DNA from: Mesorhizobium sp.
GTDB lineage: Bacteria; Pseudomonadota; Alphaproteobacteria; Rhizobiales; Rhizobiaceae
DNA length: 64,000 nucleotides
NCBI RefSeq assembly: GCF_004962245.1
Contig: NZ_SUHQ01000029.1
Span: 1-64,000 of the forward strand
Reading direction: 5' to 3'
The notes under the pieces are model-generated. The model searched no databases and had not been told where the DNA came from. It saw only the letters and a list, made by a program, of their open reading frames with translations. A program made the position numbers and the translations under genes. Positions 1-8,950 of the stretch are shown here, piece by piece; position 1 is the first letter of the stretch; each line of letters starts with the position of its first letter.

Positions 1-34
1 GCCAACTATTTCAACAACGCAGGATATGCTTCCG

Positions 35-165
35 TCAAAACCTGAAACGCTCTAGTGTCCCGATACGGTCCTTCAGTTTGAGCGGGGGTATGCCAGCGAG
101 AATCGCGTCTACCGCTTTCTCCAGTTCCCGCTCTGTCCTTTTCAGTTCTGCCTCGCCGCGAGCTT
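35..165 (-). pseudogene. Serine recombinase C-terminal remnant
   Basis: A reading frame on the minus strand ends at a stop at 35-37 and reads ...ELKRTERELEKAVDAILAG... then IPPLKLKDRIGTLE. This is the style of the coiled-coil region behind the zinc ribbon in large serine recombinases, where such Glu/Lys/Arg-rich helices precede the C-terminus. Only about 40 residues remain; no catalytic serine domain is present. The frame runs on, without a stop, from thiolase-like sequence, so this is a recombination junction and not a gene. Identification rests on a short stretch and is moderate. Confidence 0.45.
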
Positions 166-660
166 CGATGCAGGCCGAGGCCCCTCGGACAGTTGGCTCA
201 CATTGCCTGCGGTAATCGTGCCGCCGCCGATCACGGGTTTGAACCCGGCCAGGCCTTCGAGCGCGGTCTGCGGGCGGTTGCCTCGTCGCGGTCGAGCGTG
301 ATCAGATGATGTGATACCGCGCCGGTGCCCCTGTCCTTCACCAGCATCGTGATGCTGAACGGCGATTTCGTCGGCGAACCGCCCTCCTTGCTGAGTGACA
401 GCGGTATGCAGCTGTGACTGAAGCGCATATTCGTCCTGAGCCTCGCGGCTGAAGCCGTATTTCTTCGTGACGAACTCGGCAGTCCTCAGCATCGGCATGT
501 AGGCGTGCAGCACGTTGGCCAGGACGTTCGGGTCGGTATCCTCCTCTACCCAGGTGAAGTAGCGGTCCTGCACGGCGGAGATGTCCTCCTGTCCGCCGCC
601 GCCACGACGTCCATGGCGTCCACGATGATCAGCTTGGCTACCTGATCCGCACCAATCTGC
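142..660 (-). pseudogene. Acetyl-CoA acetyltransferase (thiolase) remnant
   Basis: Minus-strand pieces in three frames line up with a thiolase middle region: GGGQEDISAVQDRYF, then AEFVTKKYGFSREAQDEYALQSQ and GRFADEIAV, then (shifted frame) MLVKDRGTGAVSHHLITLDRDE, then LEGLAGFKPVIGGGTITAGN. At least three frameshifts separate them, and both the N-terminal active-site cysteine region and the C-terminal His/Cys region are missing. It cannot encode a working enzyme. The lower end runs into the serine recombinase remnant. The original enzyme would have condensed or cleaved acyl-CoA; family assignment is confident, the state is clearly decayed. Confidence 0.8.
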
Positions 661-721
661 GCGAACTGGCTCACTGACCCGCCATGCTTTCGGACAGGTA
701 CCTTACACCCGTGCCAGGGTG

Positions 722-852
722 TGTTGAGATTCAGGCCAGGCCGAGTCGAGAATGGTGGCGTTCGAGAATCGGAGCGGAGCGTACTTAAAGTACGTGAGCA
801 TCGGAAGCGCAGAACGCCGCCGTTCGCAGGCCGGCCTCATCTGAATATCAGC
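722..852. repeat. ~130-bp imperfect palindromic intergenic repeat
   Basis: The two arms are reverse-complementary over most of their length: the left arm starts GTTGAGATTCAGGCC and the right arm reads, on the other strand, GCTGATATTCAGATGAGGCC; both reach GGCGTTC about 35 nt in. The exact centre is GTACTTAAAGTAC at 781-793. It sits just past the stop of the aldehyde dehydrogenase gene, as rhizobial extragenic palindromes commonly do, and may act as a transcript-end hairpin. I see no second copy in the window. Confidence 0.75.
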
Positions 853-858
853 ATACCC

Positions 859-2355
859 TCAGTCGGTTTGGATCCAGACCGCCTTCGTCTCCAGATATTC
901 GTGCAGATGCTCGACGCCGCCCTCACGGCCGTAACCGGACATCTTCATGCCGCCGAACGGCACGGCCGGATCGATGGCGTGGTACATGTTGACCCAGACC
1001 GAGCCGGCCTTGACGCGGCGGGCGAGCTTGTGCGCGGTGCCGAGATTGCTGGTGAAGATACCGGCCGCCAGACCGTAAGGCGTTGCGTTCGCCCGCGCGA
1101 CGGCCTCATCCAGCGTGTCGAAAGGCATCGCCGAGATGACCGGCCCGAAAATCTCTTCCCGCGCGATGGTCATCTTGTCCGACACCGCGCCGAAGACGGT
1201 CGGCGCGATGAAGTTGCCGCCGTCATAGAGCTCGCCCGTCAGCCGCGAGCCGCCGGCGACCAGCTTGGCGCCCTCGTCGCTGCCGGCCTTGATGTAGCCT
1301 TCGACCCTTCCGGCCTGTCTTGCGTTGATCAGCGGCCCGATTTCGGTCTCCGCCTCGATGCCGTGGCCGATGCGCAGCTTGCCGGCGAACTCGGCGACCC
1401 GGCGTACGAACTCGTCATGGACCTCGCGCGCCACGAACAGGCGCGAACCGGCGATGCAGATCTGGCCCGAATGCACGAACACCGCCATCGCTGCGACCGG
1501 AACAGCCTTGTCGATATCGGCGTCCCGGCAGACGATGATCGGCGACTTGCCGCCGAGCTCCAGCGAAACGCGCTTGAGATTGGTGACACCGGCGCGGGCG
1601 ATCGCCTGGCCGGTCAGTGTCGAGCCGGTGAAGACGATCTTGTTGACGTCGGGATGCTCGGCAAGCCTTGCGCCGGCCTCGGCGCCGGTTCCGGTTACGA
1701 TGTTGACGACGCCGTCGGGCACTCCGGCCTTCTGCATCAGCCGCGCGATCAGCAGCGGTGTCAGCGAAGCATCCTCCGACGGCTTCAGCACGATCGTGCA
1801 GCCGGTGGCTAACGCCGGCGCGATCTTCCAGATCGAGGCGGCGGTCGGGGCATTCCATGGGATGATCGCGCCGACGACGCCAACCGGCTCACGCCGGGTG
1901 AAGGTGACGATCTCGCCAGGAATGGAATTGTCGATCGCTTCGCCATGCAGCGCGGTCGCCATCCCGGCATAGAAGCGCAGCATGCCGATGACGCGGCGCC
2001 GGTTGGCGAGCGTGCGCGTGATCGGCAGCCCCATGTCGAGCGTGTCGGAGACGCAGAGCTCTTCCCAGTTCTTCTCGAAGAGATCGGCGATCCTGAGCAG
2101 CACGCATTGTCGCTCGTAGGGCGAGAATTTGGACCACGGGCCTTCGAAAGCGGTGCGCGCGGCGGCCACGGCTGCGTCAATATCGGCAGCCGAACCGCGC
2201 GGCACCGTCGCCAGCACTTCGCCCGTCGCCGGGTTGAGTGCCTGCATCTCCCGCCCGGACTGCGCCGCGACCCACTTGCCGCCGATGAGCATCGGCCGGA
2301 ATTCGCCATGGTAGAGCGTCGCGGCCTTCACCCTCGGGTCGAAGTTCAGCGTCAT
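859..2355 (-). CDS. NAD(P)-dependent aldehyde dehydrogenase
   Basis: 498 residues, the usual ALDH-superfamily length. Visible landmarks in order: PWN around residue 167-169, FTGST (242-246, cofactor loop), LELGGK with general-base Glu266, SGQICIAG with catalytic Cys300, and EEIFGPV near the C-terminus. The enzyme oxidises an aldehyde to a carboxylic acid with NAD(P)+ in the cytosol. The substrate is not readable; it resembles betaine/gamma-aminobutyraldehyde/phenylacetaldehyde types. It is transcribed away from the SDR/dehydrogenase genes at 2497 onward across a 141-bp shared promoter region, so it may be co-regulated with them in oxidation of a hydroxy-acid or polyol. Start ATG at 2355 is followed by a normal N-terminus. 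Confidence 0.9.
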   Translation of the reverse strand: MTLNFDPRVKAATLYHGEFRPMLIGGKWVAAQSGREMQALNPATGEVLATVPRGSAADIDAAVAAARTAFEGPWSKFSPYERQCVLLRIADLFEKNWEELCVSDTLDMGLPITRTLANRRRVIGMLRFYAGMATALHGEAIDNSIPGEIVTFTRREPVGVVGAIIPWNAPTAASIWKIAPALATGCTIVLKPSEDASLTPLLIARLMQKAGVPDGVVNIVTGTGAEAGARLAEHPDVNKIVFTGSTLTGQAIARAGVTNLKRVSLELGGKSPIIVCRDADIDKAVPVAAMAVFVHSGQICIAGSRLFVAREVHDEFVRRVAEFAGKLRIGHGIEAETEIGPLINARQAGRVEGYIKAGSDEGAKLVAGGSRLTGELYDGGNFIAPTVFGAVSDKMTIAREEIFGPVISAMPFDTLDEAVARANATPYGLAAGIFTSNLGTAHKLARRVKAGSVWVNMYHAIDPAVPFGGMKMSGYGREGGVEHLHEYLETKAVWIQTD

Positions 2356-2496
2356 CTTCTCCTCCTCGCAATTCCGACGCGACTATTACTCCCGGCGTGC
2401 GCGACCTCAAACAAGGAAAGCTAAAAGGGCGTTCAGATAATCGGACTGTGCAACGCGCGCGACTTCCCCGATGGTTCCGGCAACGGAGGAACAGAT

Positions 2497-3240
2497 ATGA
2501 GACTTGCTGGCAAAGTCGCCATCGTCACGGGTGGCGGGTCGGGATTTGGCGAAGGCATCGTCAAGAAATTCGTGAGCGAAGGCGCGTCGGTCGTGCTGAT
2601 GGACCGTGACGAGGCCGCCGCGGCTCGCGTCGGCCGCGGAGCCGGCGACAAGGTGCGGCCGATCACAGGCGACGTCTCCACGTTGGAGAGCTTTGCGACG
2701 GCCGCCGATCTGGCCCGCTCGGCCTTCGGCGGGCTCGACATACTGGTCAACAATGCCGGTGTCGCGCAGCCGCCCTTACCCCTTGAGGCGATGGATGAAG
2801 GCCTGTTCGACCGCATCGCCAACGTCAATATGCGCTCGATCTACAACGGCGCCTGCGCCGTTGTTCCGCATTTCAAATCCATCAAATCCGGCGCCATCCT
2901 CAATGTCGCTTCCACCGGCGGCGTCTCTCCGCGTCCGAACCTCACCTGGTATAATGCCTCCAAGGGCTGGGCGATCGCCGCCACCCGCGCCATGGCGGTG
3001 GAACTCGCCCCGTTCGGCATCCGCGTCAACGCGATCAACCCGGTTGCCGGCGACACGCCGCTTCTGTCTACCTTCATCGGCTCAGGCGAGGAAAACCGCG
3101 CCCGCGTCGTCGCCACCATTCCGATCGGCCGGCTGTCGACGCCGCAGGACATGGGCAGCGCCGCAGCCTACTTGTGTTCGGACGAAGCCAGCATGATCAC
3201 GGGCGTCGACCTCAATGTCGACGGCGGCAAATGCATCTGA
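2497..3240 (+). CDS. Short-chain dehydrogenase/reductase (SDR)
   Basis: 247 residues, classical SDR length. Cofactor motif TGGGSGFG at 11-18, NNAG at 85-88, catalytic Tyr152 and Lys156 in YNASK, and a C-terminal TGVDLNVDGG. An aspartate after beta-2 (LMDRD) suggests preference for NAD(H). A strong ribosome site (GGAGGA) precedes the ATG. It begins a run of three oxidoreductases with the genes at 3269 and 4365, and is divergent from the aldehyde dehydrogenase. The set suggests stepwise oxidation of a hydroxylated carbon source; the actual substrate cannot be read. Confidence 0.9.
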   Translation: MRLAGKVAIVTGGGSGFGEGIVKKFVSEGASVVLMDRDEAAAARVGRGAGDKVRPITGDVSTLESFATAADLARSAFGGLDILVNNAGVAQPPLPLEAMDEGLFDRIANVNMRSIYNGACAVVPHFKSIKSGAILNVASTGGVSPRPNLTWYNASKGWAIAATRAMAVELAPFGIRVNAINPVAGDTPLLSTFIGSGEENRARVVATIPIGRLSTPQDMGSAAAYLCSDEASMITGVDLNVDGGKCI

Positions 3241-3268
3241 ACATCTGGTGTTCCCGGGGGATTTGGCG

Positions 3269-4360
3269 ATGAAGGATGTCTACCAGATCGCGGTCGTGCA
3301 TGGCGACGGCATCGGCCCCGAGGTGTGTGCCGCGGCGGTCGAGGTGGTGAAGGCGGCGCTTGGGCCAGACTGCCCTTTGCGGTTCACCGAATACCCAGCC
3401 GGGGCGGAACATTTCCTGAAGACCGGGCAGAGCTTTCCCGAGCCGACCTTCCAGGCCTGCCGGGCGGCGGATGCGATCCTGCACGGCGCCGGCGGCCTGC
3501 CCGGCGTGGTCTATCCGGACGGCACGGAAGCAGGCCTGGATTTCACGCTCAGGCTGCGCTTTGAGCTAGACCTCTACGCCTACATCCGCCCCATCAGGCT
3601 CTTCGAAGGGGTGCCCAGCCCGCTCAGCGGGGTGAAGGCCGGCGACATCGACTACATCATCCTGCGCGAGAACAGCGAGGGGCTTTACGCGGCGCGCGGG
3701 GCAGGGGCGCTGCTGCGAGGCGATGTGGCGGTCGATACGCTCGTGCAGACGCGCGCCGGGATCGAGCGGATCGTGCGCAAGGCCTTCGAGCTGGCGCGTC
3801 AGTCGAACGGCGCGCCCCGCGACGGCGTGCGGCGGGTGACATGCTGCGACAAGGCCAACGTGCTGCGCAGCTACGCTTTCTTTCGCTCCGTCTTCGACGA
3901 GGTGGCGACGGACTACCCCGACATTGCCACCGAACATGCGCTGGTCGACGCCATGGCCATGCACCTCGTGCTGAAGCCCGGCCATTTCAATGTCATCGTC
4001 AGCGAGAACATGTTCGGCGACATTCTCTCGGACCTGGCGGCGGCGACGGTCGGTGGAATGGGCATGGCGCCGTCGGCGGAGGTCGGCGACGCAAAGGGCT
4101 TTTTTCAGGCGGCGCACGGGTCCGCGCCGGACATTGCCGGCAAGGGCATAGCAAATCCCTACGGGACGATCCTGTCGGCGGCGGCAATGCTCGACTGGCT
4201 CGGCCGCGGACATGACGACGAAAGGCTGCGCCGGGCCGCCGAACAGATCCGCCGCGTGACGGAAGCGTGCCTGGCAAGGGGGCTGCTCAGCGCCGATCTG
4301 AAGGGAAGGTCATCGACCTCCGAGATCACCGGAACCGTTTGTGATCGGCTCGCGGCTTGA
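3269..4360 (+). CDS. Isocitrate/isopropylmalate dehydrogenase-family protein
   Basis: 363 residues when started at ATG 3269, which follows a GGGGGA ribosome site; an upstream in-frame start at 3215 would overlap the SDR and adds 18 unconvincing residues. GDGIGPEV lies at the N-terminus, RENSEGLYAARG (substrate loop) in the middle, then DKANVL and the metal/NAD region NMFGDILSDLAA. The family carries out metal- and NAD-dependent oxidative decarboxylation of 2-hydroxy acids (isopropylmalate, tartrate, malate, homoisocitrate). Placement between an SDR and a lactate-dehydrogenase-type gene favours a catabolic tartrate/malate-like substrate over leucine synthesis, but that is inference. Confidence 0.85.
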   Translation: MKDVYQIAVVHGDGIGPEVCAAAVEVVKAALGPDCPLRFTEYPAGAEHFLKTGQSFPEPTFQACRAADAILHGAGGLPGVVYPDGTEAGLDFTLRLRFELDLYAYIRPIRLFEGVPSPLSGVKAGDIDYIILRENSEGLYAARGAGALLRGDVAVDTLVQTRAGIERIVRKAFELARQSNGAPRDGVRRVTCCDKANVLRSYAFFRSVFDEVATDYPDIATEHALVDAMAMHLVLKPGHFNVIVSENMFGDILSDLAAATVGGMGMAPSAEVGDAKGFFQAAHGSAPDIAGKGIANPYGTILSAAAMLDWLGRGHDDERLRRAAEQIRRVTEACLARGLLSADLKGRSSTSEITGTVCDRLAA

Positions 4361-4364
4361 GGCG

Positions 4365-5518
4365 ATGCGGCGGCTCGATCGCATCGTCTCGGTGGAGGAT
4401 TTCCGCAAGCTGGCACGCCGCCGGTTGCCGAAATCCGTCTTCGAGTTCGTCGATGGCGGGGCGGGGCAGGAACTGACCTTGCGCGACAACCGCGCCGGCT
4501 TCGAGCGTATCCGGCTGCTGCCGCGTGTTCTGACCGATGTATCCCAGCCGGACTTGAGCACAACGCTGTGGTCCAGGACCTATCCGACGCCGATGGTGAT
4601 CAGTCCGATGGGATCGTGCGCGCTCGTGCGCCCCAGCGCCGACATTGCCATTGCGACGGCGGCAGCGGCGCGCGGCATACCTTACACGCTGTCGACCATG
4701 CGACGACCGGCATCGAGCGGATGGCAAGGGCCGTCCAGGGACCGCTTTGGTTCCAGCTTTATGTGCTGAAGGATTTCGATTTCAATCGCAAGCTGGTGCG
4801 TCAGGCGGAAGAGTTCGGCTATTCGGCGCTGGTCGTCACCGTCGACCTCCAAACGGGCGGCAAGCGCGAGAAGGATTTGAGGAACGGGATATCGATCCCG
4901 CTGCGGCCTTCCCTGCGGCACGTGCTCGAAGGGATCGCGCATCCGGCGTGGTCGTTTCGCTTGCTTCGCGGCGGCTTCCCGCAGTTCGAGAATGTTCGCG
5001 GTTATCTCGGCGACACCAGCGCGGGTTTGACGATCGCCGCCCGTGTCGGCCGCAATCTCCATGCGGGTTTCGACTGGGATGACTTTCGCACGATCCGCGA
5101 CTGGTGGAAGGGCCTGCTGATCGTCAAGGGCGTTCTCAACCCGGGCGATGCGGCGAGATTGATTGGGGAGGGCGCTGACGGGATCTGGGTGTCCAATCAT
5201 GGCGGCCGCCAGCTCGACGGCGCGGTCTCGAGCATAGATGCCGTCGGGGCCGTGCATGATGCCGTTGGCGGCCAGGCTTCGGTGATGATCGATTCCGGCA
5301 TCCGTACGGGCATGGACGTCATCAAGGCAAAAGCACGCGGAGCGACGGCCTCGGCAATCGGCCGGGCCGCTCTGTTGGGCGCCGTGGAGGGACAGGCCGG
5401 TGTCGAACGGGTCCTGGACCTCTTGCTCGAGGAAATCGCAACCGGCCTGAAACTTTGCGGGGTGCCCGGTTTTCAGCTGGTCGGCCCAGACTTGATTTCT
5501 CCAGTTGTCGCGGGCTGA
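4365..5518 (+). pseudogene. lldD: FMN-dependent alpha-hydroxy-acid dehydrogenase (LldD-like), frameshifted
   Basis: Two overlapping frames together give a complete ~385-residue enzyme of the L-lactate dehydrogenase/glycolate oxidase family. Frame one (from ATG 4365 or GTG 4341) covers SVEDFRKLARRRLPKSVFEF through TPMVISPMGS to TLSTM; frame two resumes at TTGIERMA and continues through WFQLYVLKD, VTVDL and the catalytic SNHGGRQLDGA to the end. The break lies right after 4700; one added base there would restore TLSTM-A-TTGIE. All FMN and active-site residues are otherwise kept, so this is either a very recent mutation or a sequencing error. It would oxidise a 2-hydroxy acid to the 2-keto acid. 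Confidence 0.85.
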
Positions 5519-5994
5519 CCGGTCCGGTGGGAGCATGAGTGAAGACGCGGAACAGCTTGGCGGATTTCGAGCAGTGCCTCACTGCGAATTCAGTCAAGAG
5601 AGAAATCCAGTAGTCAGCTGACACAGCCACGCCAGCCGCGAGCGGGCTTCAAAGTTGTCTGACACCTGCTGCCTGAGCGCGTACGCGAAGGTCAGGTTGT
5701 GGCCGAATCATCCCGAAGAGGGACCGGCCAGGGAGAACCGTTCCGGGTCCTTCAGCCTTGTGGCGTCATCGTCTCCGTACCGTGGACGTGATTGCTCGTC
5801 GGTCCGACGGCAGGCGACCGCCAAGATCGATACGGACTTATTAGAAGTCAGCTACCGCGCAGGTTGGCCCGCAGATCGCTTCAGGTGGATGGGCTTGGGC
5901 AAGTCCGCGGTGGCCAGCGCCAAGCCGACCCTGCCGTTTTCCGCAGGAGTGTGAATGAATTTGGGGTCGGGTTGCGCATTGCCGTTTTCAAGGT
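5519..5994. other. Gap without recognisable gene
   Basis: The stretch between the LldD-like gene and the Eis-like gene has short open frames (for example 5655-5954 on the plus strand) but none has family-like sequence or a convincing ribosome site. No hairpin terminator, tRNA or insertion-sequence end was found by eye. Confidence 0.4.
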
Positions 5995-7161
5995 ATGATG
6001 AAAATCATCACCTATGGAAAACTAGTGAAAAAAAACTTCAACGCCACCATTGGACAGGCAACGGCGAAGGACGCTCCAGAGATCGCGTCCCTGCTAAGCT
6101 GGGCTTTTGGCTTCAGCAAGGCGCGATCCGACGAATACATTGCCAATGTCGGCCTCGGCTCGCTCAGGCTGCTGCGCGGCGAAAGGGGTGAGGCAACAGC
6201 CTGCGCGGCGCTGCTCGAGACGGCGCAGCTCTTTCATGGCCGGCCTGTGTGTGCGGCCAACATTGCCCATGTGGCGATCGCGCCGGAGCGTCGCGGCCAG
6301 GGGCTGGCCATCCCCTTCGTCGATGGCCTTTGCGAGGAAGCGCGACGCAAAGGTGCTGCCATCGCATCGCTCTTTGCCTCGACGCGACCGGTCTATCGTC
6401 GGAGCGGCTTCGAACTCGCCGGCCATGAAATCGTCTACGAGGCGGAGACAGCCAACCTGCCAGCAGCATCCAAGCTCGCTTTCGAACGCGTCGAGCTTGA
6501 TGATCCGCGCATTGCCAGAGCCTATGCCGAAAAGACAACCCGGGAAGCCGGGCTACTCGCCCGATGCCCGGCGCATTGGAACGAGCTGCGGCGCAAACCG
6601 ACGGACGCGCTGGCCGCCTATCTGGCCGAAGGGGCCTACCTGATCCTCGACATGGGTGATGAGGCGCGTCTTGATATCAGAGACTGGTACGCCGGTTCGC
6701 CGGAGGCCGCGCAAGGCCTTCTCTCCTTCCTGGCCAGGTTCCGCTCGGTCTACCCGGTCGTGCGCTGGCATGGCGGCCCGCAGGACGATCTGGTGGCGGC
6801 GATGCCAGACAAGGGCTGGCGTCTTGCCCATCAGGAGGAATGGCTTGCCAGCGTGCTCGATCCCGCCACGGCCTTGAAGCAGCGCGGCTACCACGTCCGC
6901 GATGCCAGGCTGGCGCTGCGGATCGGACAGGCGGCGCTGGAAATCGAGATCAGGGCCGGCACGGTCGAGGTGCGCGAGGCAACAGTCCCATCGGGTCCGA
7001 CCGTCGCCCTGCAGGCGCCGGCATTCGTGCAGCTATTCACGGGCTTTCGCAGTGCCTCGAAACTGGCGCAATATGGCCAGGTCGCCGGCGATGCGGCAGA
7101 CATAATTCTGTGTGACCAGCTCTTTGCCGGCCCGCCGCCCTGGGTGGCGGAGCACTTTTAG
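5995..7161 (+). CDS. Eis-like GNAT family N-acetyltransferase
   Basis: 388 residues, close to the ~400 of Eis-type acetyltransferases. The N-terminal GNAT half shows VAIAPERRGQGLA (acetyl-CoA pyrophosphate loop, R/Q-x-x-G-x-G/A form) around residue 90-102, followed by RPVYRRSGFELAGHE. A second GNAT-like half and a C-terminal sterol-carrier-protein-like segment complete the Eis architecture. Such proteins acetylate amines of small molecules or peptides. Start ATG at 5995, immediately followed by a second ATG. It stands alone before the amino-sugar operon, reading the same way. Substrate unknown. Confidence 0.8.
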   Translation: MMKIITYGKLVKKNFNATIGQATAKDAPEIASLLSWAFGFSKARSDEYIANVGLGSLRLLRGERGEATACAALLETAQLFHGRPVCAANIAHVAIAPERRGQGLAIPFVDGLCEEARRKGAAIASLFASTRPVYRRSGFELAGHEIVYEAETANLPAASKLAFERVELDDPRIARAYAEKTTREAGLLARCPAHWNELRRKPTDALAAYLAEGAYLILDMGDEARLDIRDWYAGSPEAAQGLLSFLARFRSVYPVVRWHGGPQDDLVAAMPDKGWRLAHQEEWLASVLDPATALKQRGYHVRDARLALRIGQAALEIEIRAGTVEVREATVPSGPTVALQAPAFVQLFTGFRSASKLAQYGQVAGDAADIILCDQLFAGPPPWVAEHF

Positions 7162-7164
7162 AGC

Positions 7165-7222
7165 ATGATCCCAAAAGTGGCACTCAAATAGAAAGACATG
7201 ATCCCGAAAGGGAAATCGCAGC
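7165..7222. repeat. Two copies of a CATGATCCC short motif
   Basis: Between the Eis-like gene and the RpiR gene the sequence GAGCATGATCCCAAAAGTGG is followed ~27 bp later by CATGATCCCGAAAGGG. The first resembles half of the widespread rhizobial extragenic element built on GAGCATGATCCCGAAAAGTG. It is probably a degenerate short repeat and lies in the RpiR gene's leader. Confidence 0.45.
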
Positions 7223-7236
7223 AGCAAGGAAATTCC

Positions 7237-8064
7237 ATGACACACGCGCTTATTGCCTCGCTGAGGGCGGCGGCCGGAGACATGACGCCGGCGCTGGCGC
7301 GCGTCGCCGACACGGTGCTGGCGCAGCCCGACGCCACTTTGCGCCAGAGCATAACCGAACTTGCCGAGGCGTCCGGAGCGTCCGAGGCCAGCGTCATGCG
7401 CTTCTGCCGGGATCAGGGCTTTGCCGGGTTTCAGGACTTCAAGCTCGCGCTCGCCAAGGAACTGGCGACCGACGAGCGGGCCAGGGACATTGGCTTGCCG
7501 ACCGACGATATCCAGCGGTTGGTGGAAACCGCGATCATCTCGCTGCGCGAGACCGAGCAGCTGATTGTCAGGGCAGATATTGCGAAGGCCTCGGGCCAGC
7601 TTCTGGCCGCAACCGCGATCGACTGCTTCGGCATCGCAGCTTCCGCCGTCACGGCGCAGTACCTCGCCTACAAGATGACCCGCATCGGCAAGCTCAGCCG
7701 TGCGCTGGGCGACGCGCATCTGGCGGTCATGGCGGCGGGAACCGCGCAGCCGGGTACGGTGCAGGTGGTCATTTCGAGCTCGGGCTCGACCATTGATGCC
7801 GTGCGCATCGCCGAGCTCGCCCGGTCCAAGGGCGCCTTTGTGATCGGCATCTCCAACCGTTCGAAAAGCCCGCTGATCGCCGCCTGCGATCTTGCCTTGA
7901 TCGCGTCGTGGCCGGAAACGCCGCTGACCGGTGGCGCCTTTCCGTCGAAGATCAGCCAGCTTCTGATCGTTGACGCGCTGGTGGCCGAGATGACGCGGCA
8001 GGATCCCGGGCGGCTCGTGCTGCTCAGCCGCACGGCGGAGGTCGTGAGTGACCGCAGCTTCTGA
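7237..8064 (+). CDS. RpiR/MurR-family transcriptional regulator
   Basis: 275 residues from ATG 7237, which has an AAGGA site 6 nt upstream; an in-frame ATG at 7198 lies inside the repeat and is less likely. The N-terminal HTH_6 domain (about 5-75) contains LAEASGASEASVMRFCRDQGFAGFQDFK, typical of the family. The C-terminal half (about 115-255) is a SIS sugar-phosphate-binding domain with ISSSGSTIDAVRIAELARSKGA. These proteins bind phosphosugars and control the operon beside them. The gene overlaps nanK by 17 nt, so it is likely the local regulator of ManNAc/sialic-acid catabolism. Candidate operators are at 8931-8942 and 8961-8972. Confidence 0.92.
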   Translation: MTHALIASLRAAAGDMTPALARVADTVLAQPDATLRQSITELAEASGASEASVMRFCRDQGFAGFQDFKLALAKELATDERARDIGLPTDDIQRLVETAIISLRETEQLIVRADIAKASGQLLAATAIDCFGIAASAVTAQYLAYKMTRIGKLSRALGDAHLAVMAAGTAQPGTVQVVISSSGSTIDAVRIAELARSKGAFVIGISNRSKSPLIAACDLALIASWPETPLTGGAFPSKISQLLIVDALVAEMTRQDPGRLVLLSRTAEVVSDRSF

Positions 8065-8950
8065 TCGCCCGGCGCCGGTCCTGGCGATCGACATCGGCGG
8101 CACCAAAATTGCCGCCGCCGAAATCCGGGGCCGGCAGTTGATTGGCCGGTGGCAGACGGCGACGCCGAGGACCGGCAAGGGCGACGACCTCGTCGCGGCG
8201 ATCGCCGGTCTTGCCCCGAAGCATTGGGTCGGCGCCGTTGCCGTCGCCACCACCGGCATCGTTCGCGATGGCGCGCTGACGGCGCTCAATCCGCAAACCT
8301 TGCCCATCGAGGACGGCTATCCGCTGGCGCAGGCGATCGAAAGCGTGCTCGGCGTGCCGCCGCTTGTCATCAACGATGCCCAGGCGGCAGCCTGGGCCGA
8401 GTTCAGCGTTGGCGCGGGCCGGTTCTACCGCAACTTCGCGTTCGTCACGGTGTCGACCGGCATCGGCTGCGGCCTGGTTGTCGATGGCCGCTTACTGACC
8501 GGCGCCACCGGGCTGGCCGGCCATCTCGGACATACCATGGCCGAGCCCGATGGCGTCGTTTGCGGCTGCGGCCGGCGCGGCTGCCTGGAAACGATTGCCT
8601 CTGGCACGGCTCTCGCCCGTCGTGGCGGCGAACGCTTCGGCCGCCCGGTTGCCGCCCCTGAACTGTTCGAGACCGCCGCGCAAGGTGAGGGAAGTGCCAA
8701 GGAGGTGATCGCCGTCGCCGTCGAGGCGCTGGTCAACGCCTTTGCCGACCTGACGGCGGCCGTCGATGTCGATTGCTTCGCGGTTGGCGGCGGCGTTGGC
8801 CTGGCCGGCGGTTTCATCGAGGCGCTCCAGGCGCGCTCGCTGCTGCTGCCGCGCATTTTCCAGCGTCCCATCGTTGCCGCCCGGGCCGGGGCGGACGCCG
8901 GTCTGCTGGGAGCCGCAATGCTCGTTGACGGAAATTTTCATCAAAAATAA
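8048..8950 (+). CDS. nanK: ROK-family N-acetylmannosamine kinase
   Basis: 300 residues from GTG 8048, overlapping the regulator gene. The N-terminal phosphate loop reads DIGGTK (15-20). The ROK zinc motif is intact: GHLGHTMAEPDGVVCGCGRRGC. The nanE partner directly downstream makes N-acetylmannosamine the expected substrate (ATP + ManNAc to ManNAc-6-phosphate); by sequence alone other amino-sugar or glucose ROK kinases are possible. Cytosolic. Confidence 0.88.
   Translation: MTAASDRPAPVLAIDIGGTKIAAAEIRGRQLIGRWQTATPRTGKGDDLVAAIAGLAPKHWVGAVAVATTGIVRDGALTALNPQTLPIEDGYPLAQAIESVLGVPPLVINDAQAAAWAEFSVGAGRFYRNFAFVTVSTGIGCGLVVDGRLLTGATGLAGHLGHTMAEPDGVVCGCGRRGCLETIASGTALARRGGERFGRPVAAPELFETAAQGEGSAKEVIAVAVEALVNAFADLTAAVDVDCFAVGGGVGLAGGFIEALQARSLLLPRIFQRPIVAARAGADAGLLGAAMLVDGNFHQK

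Noticed and set aside
4690..4710. Programmed ribosomal frameshift in the LldD-like gene
   Set aside because: No slippery sequence or following structure; loss of one base explains it better.
5655..5954. Transposase-like or hypothetical gene in the 5.5-6.0 kb gap
   Set aside because: No DDE motif, terminal inverted repeats or ribosome site; composition gives no support.
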